DNA of 64,000 nt. Origin: Uliginosibacterium gangwonense DSM 18521 (lineage in GTDB: Bacteria; Pseudomonadota; Gammaproteobacteria; Burkholderiales; Rhodocyclaceae). Made by a program: the position numbers and the translations under genes. The stretch lies in assembly GCF_000373965.1 (NCBI RefSeq), contig NZ_KB892839.1, positions 57,721 to 121,720 on the forward strand, written 5' to 3'. Position 1 is the first letter of the stretch. Every line of letters starts with the position of its first letter. The notes below the pieces were generated by a model that was not told the DNA's origin, did not search any database, and was given only the letters and a program-made list of their open reading frames with translations. Below, piece after piece: positions 25,460 through 36,054 of the stretch.

Positions 25460-26533
25460 TCATCCCTTGGCCTCTCGCTCCAGCAGAGCCCGCTTGCGTT
25501 CCACGCCCCACCGATAGCCGGACAGATCGCCGTTGTTGCGCACCACCCGATGGCAGGGGATGGCGACAGCCAATGCATTGGCCGCGCAGGCTCCGGCTAC
25601 CGCACGCACTGCCTTGGGCGAGCCGATGCGCTGAGCGATTTCCGTATAGCTTACGGTCGATCCGGCAGGAATCTCACGCAAGGCTTGCCAGACGCGTTGC
25701 TGAAAGGCAGTCCCGCAGATATCCAGGGGCAAGTCGAGGCCCCGTTTCGGCATTTCCACGAAGCCGACGACCTTGGCGACCAGTTGCTCGAATTCGGCAT
25801 CGCCGCCGATGAGGTCTGCTTTCGGAAAGCGGTCCTGAAGGTCGCGGGCCAGGATATCGGGATCGTCCCCGATGAGGATGGCGCAAACGCCGCGTTCGCT
25901 GGCAGCAACCAGGATGGCTCCCAGCGAACACTGGCCAATGGCAAAGCGAATGATGGCTTTGAGCCCACCAGTCCGGAAACTTGTAGGTGTCATACCCAGC
26001 AATCGATTCGATTCCTCGTAGAAGCGCCCATTGGAGTTGTAGCCGGCTTCGTAGATCGCGTCGGTGACGCTGCCACGTTGTATCAATTCGTCTCGAATCT
26101 TTTTGGCGCGATGTGCAGCAGCATAGGCTCTGGGCGTGACCCCCGTGACTGCCTTGAAGACCCGGTGCAGATGATAGGTGCTCATCTGGGCAGTTTGGGC
26201 CAAGGTTTCAAGGCTGGGAGGTACCTCGGCAGACTCGATCTGTCGGCAGAGGTCTGCTACCAATTTGGCATGTTGCACGCTGAGTGGAGGTTGGTCCGGT
26301 TTGCAGCGTTTGCAGGGACGGAAGCCCGCACGCTCGGCTTCTGTAGGCGTCAGGAAGAAACTGACATTCTCGGGGTGCGGCGTGCGGGCCCCACAAGAAG
26401 GACGGCAATAGACTCCGGTTGTTTTCACCGAATAGTAAAACAGCCCGTCCGCTTTAGGGTCTCGTGTGACGACCGATGCCCAGCGTGTATCGGACAACAC
26501 TGCATGCGCGTGCGTTTCAGTCTGCTTTGACAT
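25460..26533 (-). CDS. ada: Bifunctional Ada: methylphosphotriester sensor, AraC activator and O6-methylguanine methyltransferase
   Basis: The 357-residue protein has an N-terminal zinc domain with Cys at about 43, 47, 74 and 77 (GVYCRPSCGAR, FRPCKRCKP), an AraC helix-turn-helix near 100-185 and a C-terminal methyltransferase domain with the acceptor Cys near 327 (AIPCHRVV). Methylation of the first zinc Cys converts it to an activator of ada and alkA. ATG 26533 has AAAGG seven bases before it, while the in-frame ATG 26551 has none. alkA follows after 91 bases. Confidence 0.95.
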   Translation of the reverse strand: MSKQTETHAHAVLSDTRWASVVTRDPKADGLFYYSVKTTGVYCRPSCGARTPHPENVSFFLTPTEAERAGFRPCKRCKPDQPPLSVQHAKLVADLCRQIESAEVPPSLETLAQTAQMSTYHLHRVFKAVTGVTPRAYAAAHRAKKIRDELIQRGSVTDAIYEAGYNSNGRFYEESNRLLGMTPTSFRTGGLKAIIRFAIGQCSLGAILVAASERGVCAILIGDDPDILARDLQDRFPKADLIGGDAEFEQLVAKVVGFVEMPKRGLDLPLDICGTAFQQRVWQALREIPAGSTVSYTEIAQRIGSPKAVRAVAGACAANALAVAIPCHRVVRNNGDLSGYRWGVERKRALLEREAKG

Positions 26534-26699
26534 GTTCGAGCCTTTCATCACGATTGTATGGTGGAACTCTAGACGTCGAAGAAGATTCTGACACTCCGGA
26601 TCTTGCTTTTGAATTCACACAAAACGATTCGGGTTTGCCTGCCATTGGCTCCGAGAGATCTTGAAGAAATGTGAGTGTACTAGACTGGTATGTTGCTGT

Positions 26700-29600
26700 T
26701 CATAATGTTAGCTGCGTTCGGAGAGTTTCTCTGGCTGCGTCGAAATCAAATTGTTTGAGTTGCTCGCTGAGTGTTTCGCCGGTTGGCCACAGTGCCGTTT
26801 GCAACAAGGCCGCGTGTTCTTCAAATAGTGCTATGGCGGCAGTGTCTGCCTGTGCCAGCAGGGCATCAAGTTGTCTCAAGATGGTTTTCAGGCGATCAGT
26901 ATCCACAGGTGGGGGATTGGTCACACTTTTGATTGGAGCAATAGGCAGCGCAGCCGCCAGCGAGGTCAAGCCGTCATTGATCTCCGCCATGCTGCTCAGG
27001 ATTGCAACATCATCAGGCGGTATTTCTGTCTTGGTGCGCAAGATGGTTTCCAGTCGTCCGGCGATTGCAGCCAAGTGATCTGCGCCCAGCATGGCTGCAG
27101 TGCCTTTAAGCGCGTGGGCCAAGTTTCTGCCCGCGTGGAGATCTCCCGCTGCCAGGTGCACAGCCAGTTTTTCCATATCATTGCCGTGTGATTGGACAAA
27201 ACGTGTAAGCAGGCTCAGGTATTTGTCGGCTTTGCCACGCAAAACGGTTAGGCCGTGTTCCACGTTCATGTTTGGCACATGTGCAAGGAGGGTGAGCAGT
27301 GCTGCATCGGCTGTTACTGCAGGTGTGGGTACTTCCGGTAGTGTTGTGGTGATGACTGGTTCATTTTGTGCATTCGTTTTTGCGGAATTATCTTTGTGTG
27401 CGGCCGATAGCCATAGCAATAGGTTCTGGTAGAGCACATTGGGCTCAATGGGTTTGGTGATGAAGTCATTCATGCCTGCCTCTTCGCAGGCGCGACGATC
27501 CTCGTCAAAGGCGTTTGCTGTCATGGCCAGAATAGGCGTGCTTGTCCAGCCCGGCAGTGCGCGGATCGCACGGGTGGCATCCAGACCATCCATGTTTGGC
27601 ATCTGCATGTCCATCAGGATCAGGTCATAGGCGTGGGTTTTGGCTTGCTCGATTGCTTCGCAGCCATCGGCGGCTGTATCGACAGACAGACCTACACTAT
27701 GTAGCAATTCCAGCGCCACTTCACGGTTGATGGGATTGTCTTCTGCCAGCAGGAGTCTTGCGCCTCTGTGATGTTGGCACAGCTGTGTTCCGGCATCGGA
27801 TTCTTGCAGAGCTGATGCGGTGGGGATGTTGGAGTGGCCGCGCTGCAGCGTTGCCGTGAACCAGAAGATGCTGGACTGCCCATATACACTTTCTACGCCT
27901 GCGTTACCTCCCATCAGTTCCGCCAAGCTGCGGGTGATGGCCAGCCCGAGTCCGGTACCCCCGAATTTACGGGTGGTCGAGCTGTCGGCTTGTTCGAAGG
28001 GCCTGAACAACTGGGCGGCCACTTCGGGGGCAAGGCCGATGCCTGTATCTGAGACTTCAAAACGCACCAGCAGGCCATGATGGTCTTCCTTGAGCAGTTT
28101 GGCGCGCAAGACGATGCTACCTTTCTCGGTGAATTTGACGGCGTTGCTGGCGTAGTTGAGTAGTGCCTGACGTAGCCGGGTCGGATCTCCACGCAGCCAG
28201 AGTGGCACGGCATCAGAGACAACGGTCAGCTTTAAGCCCTTGTCATGCGCAGCCTCGCCAACGATGGAGGCCACGTTGTCTAGAATGGCCGAGAGATGGA
28301 AGTCAATGCACTCCAATTGCAAACGCCCTGCATCGATTTTGGAAATGTCGAGAATGTCGTTGATGGTGGCCAGCAAGTGCCGACTGGCCGAATCAATCTT
28401 GTCGAGTCGCTCTGCCTGTTTTGGAGGGACCTTGGCGCGTCGTAGTAGGTGGGTCAGGCCGATGATGGCATTCAGCGGGGTACGGATTTCGTGGCTCATA
28501 TTAGCCAGAAAAGCGCTCTTGGCCCGGTTCGCTGCGTCCGCCTGCTGGCGTGCGGCGACTAACTCAGCGGTGCGTTGTTCGATCAGTTGTTCCAGATGGT
28601 TGCGATAAATATCCAGCTCTTCGCCTAGGCGTTTTTTCTCGCTAATGTCTTCTTTTACCGCAACATAGTGGCTGATCGTGCCGTCGATCTGGCGAAGCGG
28701 GGTGATAATGGCAAACTCAGTGAATTCGCCGCCGTCTTTTTTGCGGTTGGATAGCTGACCTTTCCACGGCAGGCCATGGCTCAAATTATTCCATAGGGCT
28801 ATGAAAGTTTCGGGCGGGGTCTTACCGGATTGCAGGATACGTGGATTTTGGCCCATTACCTCTTCGCGGCTGTAACCGGTCGCTTGAACAAAGGCATCGT
28901 TAACGTATTCAATTTGCGCATCGGTATTGGTGATGACAATGCTTTCCGGACTTTGTTCCACTGCAAGTGAGAGCTTACTGAGCAGTGCATCGGCTGCGCG
29001 GCGTTCGGTGATGTCAAAAAAGCTGATCAGGCTGGCCGAAATCTGTCCCTCTTCATCAACGACAGGGGCTCCGAAGGCTTCAAGTTGCCTTTGAGTTCCG
29101 TCAGGGCGCTCGATTACCAAGTCGTCTATGCGTGATGTTTCGCCACGCATCCCACGCACGATCGGCAGATCTTTAACCGGGTAGGGGGTCATACTGCCAG
29201 CTTTGTAGACCTTGTAGAGATTTCCAAGCCTGTCTTCCGACACATCCGGCAAAACGTCTTGCCCCAAAAGGGTGAGTGCGGCTTGGTTTGCCACAAGGAT
29301 TTTGCCACTGGGTGCTTGCACCATGACGACGCCCATGGGAAGATTTTTAAGTAGTGATGAAAACAAGTCGTTTTGGTATCGAAGCGCTTCCTTGGTAGCC
29401 CGGATTTTTTCTTCAATCCGTTTTTTGTGGCGCCGGTTGATCAGCAGGGCCAAAATCATCAAGGACTGCACGATGATGAAAAAGCCAAAAATAATCACAT
29501 AGCCTTTGTACAAAATCCAAAATGTCGGTTCTCGATTGATGAATGTGCTGTCTTTAGGCAGGCGGGCTGGATCGCCGCCCCAGTGTTGAATCTGGTGCCA

Positions 29601-30617
29601 ATCGAATATTGGCTCTACGGGTACGTTAACGCTGGTGATCGCAGGGGACCGTTGCAGTGGGTCATTCAGCAGACTGAGGGCCAGATCTCCGGCCCTTTCT
29701 CCCAAGCCCTTGACGTTGACCACCGAGCCGCCAATGCCGCCATCCATGAGGTTGAAATCGTAGAGGCCGAAAACCGGGGCATTCGCTACTTTGGTCATCA
29801 TGGCCTCAACCTCGTAGGCCACGGTGGTGTGACCAAGACTATCGCGGTTGAACTGCGTGAAAATGACGATGCTGTCCGGCGGCAGCTTGGAAACCCGGTT
29901 CAGCATATTTTCGAGGGATTGGTCGAATGTGTATTCGAATATCAGCTTGCCCTGCCATGGTGCCACAGTGTTGGCGGCATCTTCTGCCATCTTGCGATCA
30001 GCCTCGCTGCTACCCGATACGAATACGACTCGCTGGGTGTTGGGGAACAACTCCAGCGAATGCTCCAGTGTCCCCTTGATGTCAAAATGGGTCAGCAGAC
30101 TGACGAAACGGCGCCCCTCTGCTGCGGTGCTGCTTGGCGTCGGTGCTTGTACTGTGATGACCGGGGCGCCAGGGGCAAGCTGGCGTCCTTCGTTCAAAAG
30201 GAAAGCGAGTGCCGGTTGTTGCACCGTGATGATCAGATCAATACGACGTTTCGCATATTTGTGTTGCAGTAAATTCAACATGCGCGAGCGGTATTGGGGA
30301 TCTGCCGCGTTGCGTTCCAGATCAAGATATTCAAACAATAGGTTATTGCTGCTGATGCCTCCGGCATTCACACGTGAGATCAGCCCGTCGTCGAACAGAG
30401 CAATGCCCTTGCTGCCATGCCCATACGAGTAAAGCAGCAGAATGTTTTTTTGTGCATCGGACACCGTTAATGGTGATGCTTGGCCTTGAGCAGAATGAAA
30501 GCAGACGGAGAAAAACAAAATCAGTAGAGACAGCGTGCGTGCAACGATATTTGCAGCCAAGCTGACTTTATGGCTTTGTTTTGGCGGCCAGCGAGTGCTT
30601 GAGTGATCAGGCTTCAT
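26700..30617 (-). CDS. Hybrid histidine kinase with periplasmic ABC-substrate-binding-like sensor, PAS, receiver and HPt domains
   Basis: The 1305-residue multi-domain kinase begins with a signal/transmembrane segment (about 27-45). A periplasmic domain like ABC substrate-binding proteins (about 55-345) precedes a second transmembrane helix near 369-393. Two PAS domains cover roughly 410-660. HisKA ([14 protein letters not shown]) and HATPase domains follow, then a receiver with [13 protein letters not shown], and an HPt domain with the phospho-His in [12 protein letters not shown]. It is a complete phosphorelay in one chain. Its ATG overlaps the end of the upstream HD-GYP gene by 11 bases, so the HPt probably passes phosphate to that regulator. 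The ligand is unknown. Confidence 0.9.
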   Translation of the reverse strand: MKPDHSSTRWPPKQSHKVSLAANIVARTLSLLILFFSVCFHSAQGQASPLTVSDAQKNILLLYSYGHGSKGIALFDDGLISRVNAGGISSNNLLFEYLDLERNAADPQYRSRMLNLLQHKYAKRRIDLIITVQQPALAFLLNEGRQLAPGAPVITVQAPTPSSTAAEGRRFVSLLTHFDIKGTLEHSLELFPNTQRVVFVSGSSEADRKMAEDAANTVAPWQGKLIFEYTFDQSLENMLNRVSKLPPDSIVIFTQFNRDSLGHTTVAYEVEAMMTKVANAPVFGLYDFNLMDGGIGGSVVNVKGLGERAGDLALSLLNDPLQRSPAITSVNVPVEPIFDWHQIQHWGGDPARLPKDSTFINREPTFWILYKGYVIIFGFFIIVQSLMILALLINRRHKKRIEEKIRATKEALRYQNDLFSSLLKNLPMGVVMVQAPSGKILVANQAALTLLGQDVLPDVSEDRLGNLYKVYKAGSMTPYPVKDLPIVRGMRGETSRIDDLVIERPDGTQRQLEAFGAPVVDEEGQISASLISFFDITERRAADALLSKLSLAVEQSPESIVITNTDAQIEYVNDAFVQATGYSREEVMGQNPRILQSGKTPPETFIALWNNLSHGLPWKGQLSNRKKDGGEFTEFAIITPLRQIDGTISHYVAVKEDISEKKRLGEELDIYRNHLEQLIEQRTAELVAARQQADAANRAKSAFLANMSHEIRTPLNAIIGLTHLLRRAKVPPKQAERLDKIDSASRHLLATINDILDISKIDAGRLQLECIDFHLSAILDNVASIVGEAAHDKGLKLTVVSDAVPLWLRGDPTRLRQALLNYASNAVKFTEKGSIVLRAKLLKEDHHGLLVRFEVSDTGIGLAPEVAAQLFRPFEQADSSTTRKFGGTGLGLAITRSLAELMGGNAGVESVYGQSSIFWFTATLQRGHSNIPTASALQESDAGTQLCQHHRGARLLLAEDNPINREVALELLHSVGLSVDTAADGCEAIEQAKTHAYDLILMDMQMPNMDGLDATRAIRALPGWTSTPILAMTANAFDEDRRACEEAGMNDFITKPIEPNVLYQNLLLWLSAAHKDNSAKTNAQNEPVITTTLPEVPTPAVTADAALLTLLAHVPNMNVEHGLTVLRGKADKYLSLLTRFVQSHGNDMEKLAVHLAAGDLHAGRNLAHALKGTAAMLGADHLAAIAGRLETILRTKTEIPPDDVAILSSMAEINDGLTSLAAALPIAPIKSVTNPPPVDTDRLKTILRQLDALLAQADTAAIALFEEHAALLQTALWPTGETLSEQLKQFDFDAARETLRTQLTL

Positions 30618-31728
30618 TATTGACTGCCACAGTCAGTTTTGCTGTATCAAGATGGCGCTCGGCGGTCGCTACAAAGTCATCAAAGCCAACGAGAAAAGCA
30701 TCAATGATGTCGGGATCAAAATGTGCCCCACGACCCGCAGCCATGATGGCGCGAGCTTCCAGGTAAGGCACTGCAGGTTTGTAGACGCGCACTGAAATCA
30801 GGGCATCGAATACATCAGCTACTGCCATCAGGCGCGCGGAGAGCGGAATGGCATCACCTGCCAAACCATCGGGGTAGCCGCTTCCATCCCATTTTTCATG
30901 GTGCCAGTGGGCGATTTCCTTGGCTGTGGCGAGGAACGCCAACGGCATTTCAATATCCCGTTCGGCCTGGGCTATGGCGTCGCTGCCGAGTCTGGCATGC
31001 GTGCGCATGATGCTCATTTCCTCAGCGGTGAGTTTGCCGGGTTTGAGTAGGATGTGATCGGGGATGCCAACCTTGCCGATGTCGTGCAGCGGTGCCGAGC
31101 GGACAAGCAGATCGATATAGCTTTCCGTCAGGGTGGCGGCGAAGCGTGGATGCGAACGCGCGGAGTTGGCCAGTTGCTGCACATAGCTCTGGGTGCGCAA
31201 GATGTGGTTGCCGGTTTCAGGATCGCGGGTTTCGGCCAGATGAGCCAGGGCCCGGATGCTGGCTTGCTGGGTGAGATTATTTTCAGCCATGCGTCGGGCG
31301 ACTTCGGCTTCGAGCGTGGCATTCTGGTCTTGCAGCCAATCACGCGCCTGCTTGGCTTCCAGCTGAGTGCGGACGCGCGCCAGTACCAGAGAGGGCTTTA
31401 TTGGCTTGGTAATGTAGTCAACGGCCCCGAGCTGCAGACCGCGCTCTTCGTCATCGGCGTCGCTCAAGGCTGTGAGAAAGATCACTGGAATCTGCTGTGT
31501 GTCGGCGCTTGCTCGCAAGCGTGTGAGCACAGCGTAGCCATCCATACTGGGCATCATCACGTCAAGCAGGATCAGATCGGGCATAGGCTGGCGGGCGGCC
31601 ACGCGTAGCGCAGCCTCGCCAGAAGTGGCGGCCAGCACCCGGTAGTGTGGACGCAGCAAGCTACTCAGCGCGTAGAGGTTTTCGGCAGAGTCATCGACGA
31701 TCAGCAAAGTGGCGTTAAGCGGGGGCAT
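30607..31728 (-). CDS. HD-GYP response regulator (predicted cyclic-di-GMP phosphodiesterase)
   Basis: The 373-residue protein carries a receiver domain with acceptor Asp near residue 56 ([13 protein letters not shown]) and an HD-GYP domain with HDIGK and GSGYPDGL motifs, the metal and GYP signatures of c-di-GMP hydrolases. The frame is open from 31878, but a receiver domain normally starts near the ATG at 31728. No strong ribosome-binding site marks any of the possible starts, so the start is uncertain. It is translationally coupled to the hybrid kinase at 30617. Confidence 0.88.
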   Translation of the reverse strand: MPPLNATLLIVDDSAENLYALSSLLRPHYRVLAATSGEAALRVAARQPMPDLILLDVMMPSMDGYAVLTRLRASADTQQIPVIFLTALSDADDEERGLQLGAVDYITKPIKPSLVLARVRTQLEAKQARDWLQDQNATLEAEVARRMAENNLTQQASIRALAHLAETRDPETGNHILRTQSYVQQLANSARSHPRFAATLTESYIDLLVRSAPLHDIGKVGIPDHILLKPGKLTAEEMSIMRTHARLGSDAIAQAERDIEMPLAFLATAKEIAHWHHEKWDGSGYPDGLAGDAIPLSARLMAVADVFDALISVRVYKPAVPYLEARAIMAAGRGAHFDPDIIDAFLVGFDDFVATAERHLDTAKLTVAVNNEA

Positions 31729-32177
31729 GATGGAACTACGGAGCCGAATATCAATGTCAGAGTTGATCATAATTGACGGCAGAGGCAAGACATATCTTGA
31801 GCTATCCGCCCGATAAGGAAACTGCGTTAAGAGTTCAATAACCCCTTGCCTAGACGGGCTTCTTTCAGTAACGGCCATTGGTGGAACTCAGGGCCCCGAA
31901 TGCCTCCTGATGCGGAAATCTAGACAGGGATTGACTCGAAGGGCATGAAGCGACGTTTGCAAGGTACTGCCTGCCTGAAAAGTTTTGCTCAAGCAGACAG
32001 TTGGGCACTACCCTGAGAAGACCGTCAAGATACTTTGCAGCCACTCCCAATGTGGTGCTGAACCGTCCCTTGGTCGTGGCTTACCTCAAAATGCCTTGTG
32101 GTCTGTTGATCCATGCCCGTTAGGGCAAATTACCGCGTGGATTCAATCTTTGCGGGCACTTGCAAACTCAAAATCTT
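31729..32177. other. Intergenic stretch between HD-GYP regulator and translocon gene
   Basis: Apart from possible upstream starts of the HD-GYP gene (to 31878), I see no supported gene and no clear promoter here. Short ORFs on both strands lack ribosome-binding sites and recognisable products. Confidence 0.4.
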
Positions 32178-32235
32178 GTGACGCATCGTCACATGTGAAT
32201 TGGCGCGGATGCTGAGTTTTCAGCATCCGCGCCAA
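32178..32235. terminator. Two adjacent hairpins downstream of the translocon gene
   Basis: TGTGACG (32178-32184) pairs with CGTCACA (32188-32194), and TTGGCGCGGATGCTGA (32200-32215) pairs with its complement ending at 32235 across four or five T residues. The second stem is perfect. No T run follows either strand, so termination is inferred. The first palindrome resembles a CRP site but has a seven-base centre in place of six. Confidence 0.5.
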
Positions 32236-32267
32236 GAAGAGAAGGGGGAGTCTAGGGTAGAAAACTA

Positions 32268-34316
32268 TTAGGCAGGTATTGCTGTTGCCAGGTAGTTAGT
32301 GGATGGCGTATCCAGCCGCCCCTTGAGGTTTTGCAGATAGCTGTCGGTAAACGATTTGGCTTGGTCAATGGCCATATCGATGCCAGTATTCATAGTCTTC
32401 TCCATGAGCTTGCGTGCCAAGCCCTCACGCATTGCCATACGCATTTCTGGCCCACCGATGCAGCCCAGCGCTGCAGATGCCATGTCGATGCCTGCTTCTG
32501 CAAACGCTTTTCCGATGTTGCCGCCTTCAATGATGGTTGACAGTATCTTGCATGCCTTCGATTCCGCTTCCGCGACCAGGGACAGCGCGTCAGCGATCTC
32601 ACCAAACCCCGGAATGAAGCCTAGCGCACCGACTATTTGGGAGCCTATGTCAAACACTTTGCCAGCGATGTTTAGGATCTTGTCCATCGCATGCATCAAG
32701 AAGCCCCCACTCTTTTTGACTGCCTTGATATCCGGTTGGTCATCAATACCCATGCCCATATCGGCGACTGCACTTTGGCTTTCTGCGCTCTTGGTTTTAT
32801 GTGTGACGCGGCTTTCAGGCGATTTATTGGCCGGCGACATGTTATTAAAGAACTGCTGGAAGTCTTTCTTGCCAATGACGCCGGAATCTACCGTGGGACC
32901 GCCAAAATCAAAGAAGCCTTTCTTCGTTTTGTAACCTGATCGGGCGTTATTAATCAAGCCAAACAGCAGTGGGTCTTGCAGCAACTGTTTCGCCGTGTCC
33001 CGAACCTCATTGGATAAGCTTTTGTTGGTTGCTATGCTGGCGAGCTTGTCGCGCGTCAGATCACCGTCGCCAAAGAAGGCGTCAAGATTCTTGTTGATGG
33101 TTGACGCGGTCTTTATTTCATCCTTATTCAGGTGAATTGAAGAAGAGGCCGTATGCAAGAAATCCGACTTGCTCATCGTGGGGTTATCGTCGCTGGTCTG
33201 ATTCAACTGGCTCCATGCTTGGCGATGCTGCAGGAAGTATTGGGCTGCGGCTATCACCTGAGGAGGGCATTTGCCGACGTTTTCTGTTCCATCGACAATG
33301 CGTTTGAAGGTATCCTCATTGAGTTTCTTCGGCAAATAGTCGGAGTAACGATAGAGTTCGCGTAGCGCATCGTTTTCCGTCATAACGGAGGCAGATTGGT
33401 TTTGGCTCGCATCGGAAGGAATGTAATTCTCCATGTAGTTTTGTGCCTGTTTCTCGTTAAACTCCTTGACCTGCGAGTGATTGTTCGAGAATTTTCCGAG
33501 ATCCTTATCCGTGATCTTACCACCGCACTTGCCATCGTCCTGAGAGCCGATGGCATAAAACAGAGCTGGATCGTTGGCAAGCTTTTGCAATGCAGCACGC
33601 AGATCGGGCGGATTGCTGGTATCGTTGGCCTGATCACGGATGGAATCCCAACTGATAGGGCATTTATCTTTGTGGCGATCCAGGATGGCGACAATCTCAA
33701 GCTGGGCGTTGTTGAGTGAGCCACCGTTCCAAGTGAGAATCTGGGAATGGCTATTGGAGAATTTCATCAGGTCTTTCGACGAGATCCGACCGCCGCACTT
33801 GCCATCGCCTTGCGAACCGATGGCCGAAAAAAGGGTCCAGTCTTGTGACAGCCCTTGCAGGGCCTCACGCAAATCAGCGGGGGTGTCGGGGTTATTGATC
33901 CGATCTTGCAGATCGTTCCAGCTGATGTCTCCTGTCTGGCTCTTGTACAGATTTAATACCGAGACGATCTTCAATTCTTTCTGCGTCAGGGTGCCGCTAT
34001 TCCAAGTCAGGTCAGCAGACGGTGCAGACGATTCAGGCGTATCGGCGGTAGCCGTAGCCTGGGTGCCAGCGTCCGTACTGCTGTCAGCGGAAGAATCGTC
34101 TGTGGTATAGCTGCCAGAAGTGTTGCTGTTGGTCGAATCCTGTTGCTGTAACGAATCCTGTACCAAACGGTTGATCGCCTGGGTGAGCGGGGAATTGGCG
34201 TCATCGACTACCGTTTTGGCGGTAGCGCTATTATCTGTGCCACTCGATTCACTGTCACCACCCATGACCGGTTGGTAAGATAAGCCCGTTGTGCTTGTAA
34301 TCGTTGTGTTCATCAT
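32268..34316 (-). CDS. hrpF: HrpF/NopX/PopF-family type III translocon protein
   Basis: The 682-residue secreted protein is predicted to insert in the host membrane and let effectors pass. After a Ser/Thr-rich N-terminus there are two near-identical repeats at about residues 103-195 and 196-290, each ending in AIGSQxDGKCGGxI then KFSNxHSQ. The second runs into FNEKQAQNYMENYIPSD, a family signature. A hydrophobic C-terminal stretch (about 560-610, with GSQIVGALGFIPGFGEIADAL) is the probable membrane segment. The Asp/Lys/Gly-rich repeat ends resemble calcium-loop text. An imperfect PIP box lies upstream. GGAG precedes ATG 34316/34313. Confidence 0.88.
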   Translation of the reverse strand: MMNTTITSTTGLSYQPVMGGDSESSGTDNSATAKTVVDDANSPLTQAINRLVQDSLQQQDSTNSNTSGSYTTDDSSADSSTDAGTQATATADTPESSAPSADLTWNSGTLTQKELKIVSVLNLYKSQTGDISWNDLQDRINNPDTPADLREALQGLSQDWTLFSAIGSQGDGKCGGRISSKDLMKFSNSHSQILTWNGGSLNNAQLEIVAILDRHKDKCPISWDSIRDQANDTSNPPDLRAALQKLANDPALFYAIGSQDDGKCGGKITDKDLGKFSNNHSQVKEFNEKQAQNYMENYIPSDASQNQSASVMTENDALRELYRYSDYLPKKLNEDTFKRIVDGTENVGKCPPQVIAAAQYFLQHRQAWSQLNQTSDDNPTMSKSDFLHTASSSIHLNKDEIKTASTINKNLDAFFGDGDLTRDKLASIATNKSLSNEVRDTAKQLLQDPLLFGLINNARSGYKTKKGFFDFGGPTVDSGVIGKKDFQQFFNNMSPANKSPESRVTHKTKSAESQSAVADMGMGIDDQPDIKAVKKSGGFLMHAMDKILNIAGKVFDIGSQIVGALGFIPGFGEIADALSLVAEAESKACKILSTIIEGGNIGKAFAEAGIDMASAALGCIGGPEMRMAMREGLARKLMEKTMNTGIDMAIDQAKSFTDSYLQNLKGRLDTPSTNYLATAIPA

Positions 34317-34340
34317 TATCTCCAGGTAAGGTTGAACATG

Positions 34341-34362
34341 ATCTCTGTCTTATTTCAGAGAT
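34341..34362 (-). other. Leader hairpin upstream of the translocon gene
   Basis: ATCTCTG and CAGAGAT, extended to nine pairs with one mismatch, flank an eight-base loop in the predicted 5' leader, between the -10 box and the ribosome-binding site. It may affect mRNA stability or translation. Confidence 0.4.
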
Positions 34363-34380
34363 GACACTTTGCGTCATTCA

Positions 34381-34443
34381 ACGATAGGATATGTCGGATA
34401 TTTAGTGCGTCGGCATTTCGGAAGCTCTGATTAGGTTGACGAA
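34381..34443 (-). promoter_or_regulatory. Imperfect PIP box and -10 for the translocon gene
   Basis: On the reverse strand TTCGT (34443-34439), 15 bases, then TTCCG (34423-34419). TATCGT (34386-34381) follows 32 bases later, fitting YANNNT. The second half-site has one change from TTCGN. The rest of the intergenic space (34444-34624) holds nothing else I can support. Confidence 0.5.
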
Positions 34444-34624
34444 ATTATGCAGATATCAACGGTTGCTTACCGTCATTCTGTGGAGGTGGTGAGTGCGCCA
34501 AACCGAGCTGGAAATTGTATTGGCCTTTTTGGGGCAAGGCCGGGTTTGTACTGGATTTTGGCGGCGTCATATCTTCCCTTTTTTGGGGTAAGGAGAAGAA
34601 CAGGTTCCATCGGCAATACTCATT

Positions 34625-34870
34625 CTATACGCTTGGGTTAGTTGCTTGTTGTACAATCAGTTTGGCAGCCAAAAAACCTCGGCTGAGAACGCTGTATTCA
34701 TGTTGCTTGGATGGGTCGCTGACGATATTGCGTTGCCGAGCACAGAAATTTTCTGCGTTGCTCAGGAAATCGTTGATGGCCGTCAAACGTTCTCCGCTTG
34801 AATCCTTGTCACGGGTTTCCAGCAAATTGTCCATGTCGTGCAAAACTGCTTCTGGAATGTTGTTGAGCAT
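34625..34870 (-). CDS. hrpD6: HrpD6-like small type III secretion protein
   Basis: The 81-residue, mostly helical protein follows hrcD, exactly where Xanthomonas and Ralstonia carry HrpD6 (a small EscE/YscE-like secretion protein). The length fits (about 80 residues). The frame is open from 34972, but ATG 34870 has AAGGAG seven bases before it and starts MLNNIPEAVL, similar in kind to HrpD6 starts. Sequence identity cannot be checked, so the call is mainly positional. It ends the hrcQ-to-hrpD6 operon. Confidence 0.65.
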   Translation of the reverse strand: MLNNIPEAVLHDMDNLLETRDKDSSGERLTAINDFLSNAENFCARQRNIVSDPSKQHEYSVLSRGFLAAKLIVQQATNPSV

Positions 34871-35008
34871 GAGTTTCTCCTTGCTAAATACATTGCTGCG
34901 AAAATGGAATGGATATTTCAGGGGACTTTTTAGGTGCCACTCTTCATCACCTATTTTTGGTGCCTTGGCCAAGGAGCCGTTACACCAGGGAAGGGAATTG
35001 GAAGCTTT

Positions 35009-35968
35009 TTACGGATCAAGCACAGCGTCAGGAAAGTGCCTGATCCCGTCAGTGGTTTCCACGTAATGCATGTTCTCTGTTTGTACAACTACATCGGTAT
35101 TGGGTGGAAAACCATTGCCGCTTGATTGAATGGAGACCTCAAGTCGCGTCTGGTTCACCCCCAGATCGTCACGCAGTCTGTTCAGAATTTCTCGATCTCG
35201 CTCTGCCCGAGGTGTCACCCCTGTGACCTGGAATACCCCGGCACCCATATATCTATAGGCCAAATAGCTGTCGCCAACTGAGCTTTTCAGATTTTCCAGT
35301 ACATCGCTTACCACCGTGACCTTCGGTTGAATCTTGCCTGGTGCTATGCTGTTAAGAGCGTTGAGCACATTTTGCAGATCAGCCGATGAATTCACCAAGC
35401 CTTTGAGTATCACGTCATTGCCATTGGTGACAATGTCAAGTTCTGGTTGCTTCAGATTTGAGAGGGCGGCGCGCAGGTGTGGCATCGCATTTTCGGATTG
35501 CACAGCGACGACTGGTTTTGCTGCGCCAAACTGATTTGCCGAGGTGACGGTTATGCCAAACAGTACAGCACCAACTGGTGCCAGCCACCATTTCACTCTG
35601 AAACCATGTGATACTTGCTTTTCGGAGGTAAGAATTGGAGGTGGTGCAGGTGGACGTAACATTTTTTCCAATAGGTCCAAGTCACTCGGCCACGTTGCAT
35701 CGATGTTGCCAAATGCAATCGCAATACTACCAAACCTGTGCGGCTCGAAATCTCCGAAGAAAAGCAATGAGGCGTCATCGGTTGACGCTGTGAGGCGTAT
35801 TTGCGTGATTTGTCCGTCATCCGAGACGTCGATCCATAGGGGAGAGGCGTCCCAATCGCTGATTCGGATCTTTGCATCGTCACCTTTGCCGATATGCTGA
35901 ATGCCAGATTGCAACGCTAATCGAGCACCCGCATGAAGACCCGTGAGAACCCGGATTTCTTTACTCAT
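35009..35968 (-). CDS. hrcD: HrcD (SctD) inner-membrane ring protein
   Basis: The 319-residue protein has an N-terminal cytoplasmic FHA-like domain (residues 1-100, opening MSKEIRVLTGLHAGARLAL). One transmembrane helix lies near 129-147 (WLAPVGAVLFGITVTSANQ), and periplasmic ring-building repeats near 165-260 include VILKGLVNSSADLQNVLNAL. This is the bitopic SctD/HrpD5/HrpW-type outer ring of the type III basal body. It follows hpaA and precedes hrpD6, as in Hrp group 2 clusters. Confidence 0.9.
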   Translation of the reverse strand: MSKEIRVLTGLHAGARLALQSGIQHIGKGDDAKIRISDWDASPLWIDVSDDGQITQIRLTASTDDASLLFFGDFEPHRFGSIAIAFGNIDATWPSDLDLLEKMLRPPAPPPILTSEKQVSHGFRVKWWLAPVGAVLFGITVTSANQFGAAKPVVAVQSENAMPHLRAALSNLKQPELDIVTNGNDVILKGLVNSSADLQNVLNALNSIAPGKIQPKVTVVSDVLENLKSSVGDSYLAYRYMGAGVFQVTGVTPRAERDREILNRLRDDLGVNQTRLEVSIQSSGNGFPPNTDVVVQTENMHYVETTDGIRHFPDAVLDP

Positions 35969-36054
35969 GGTATTTCACCAATCAGTACCAGAATGAACAA
36001 TAATCTGCGTTTCTAGATAATCATGAAAACGCTTGTTATGCAATTGAATAAAAG

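Noticed and set aside
32178..32194. CRP-binding site
   Set aside because: TGTGA and TCACA are separated by seven bases in place of six, and no gene start lies at a suitable distance.
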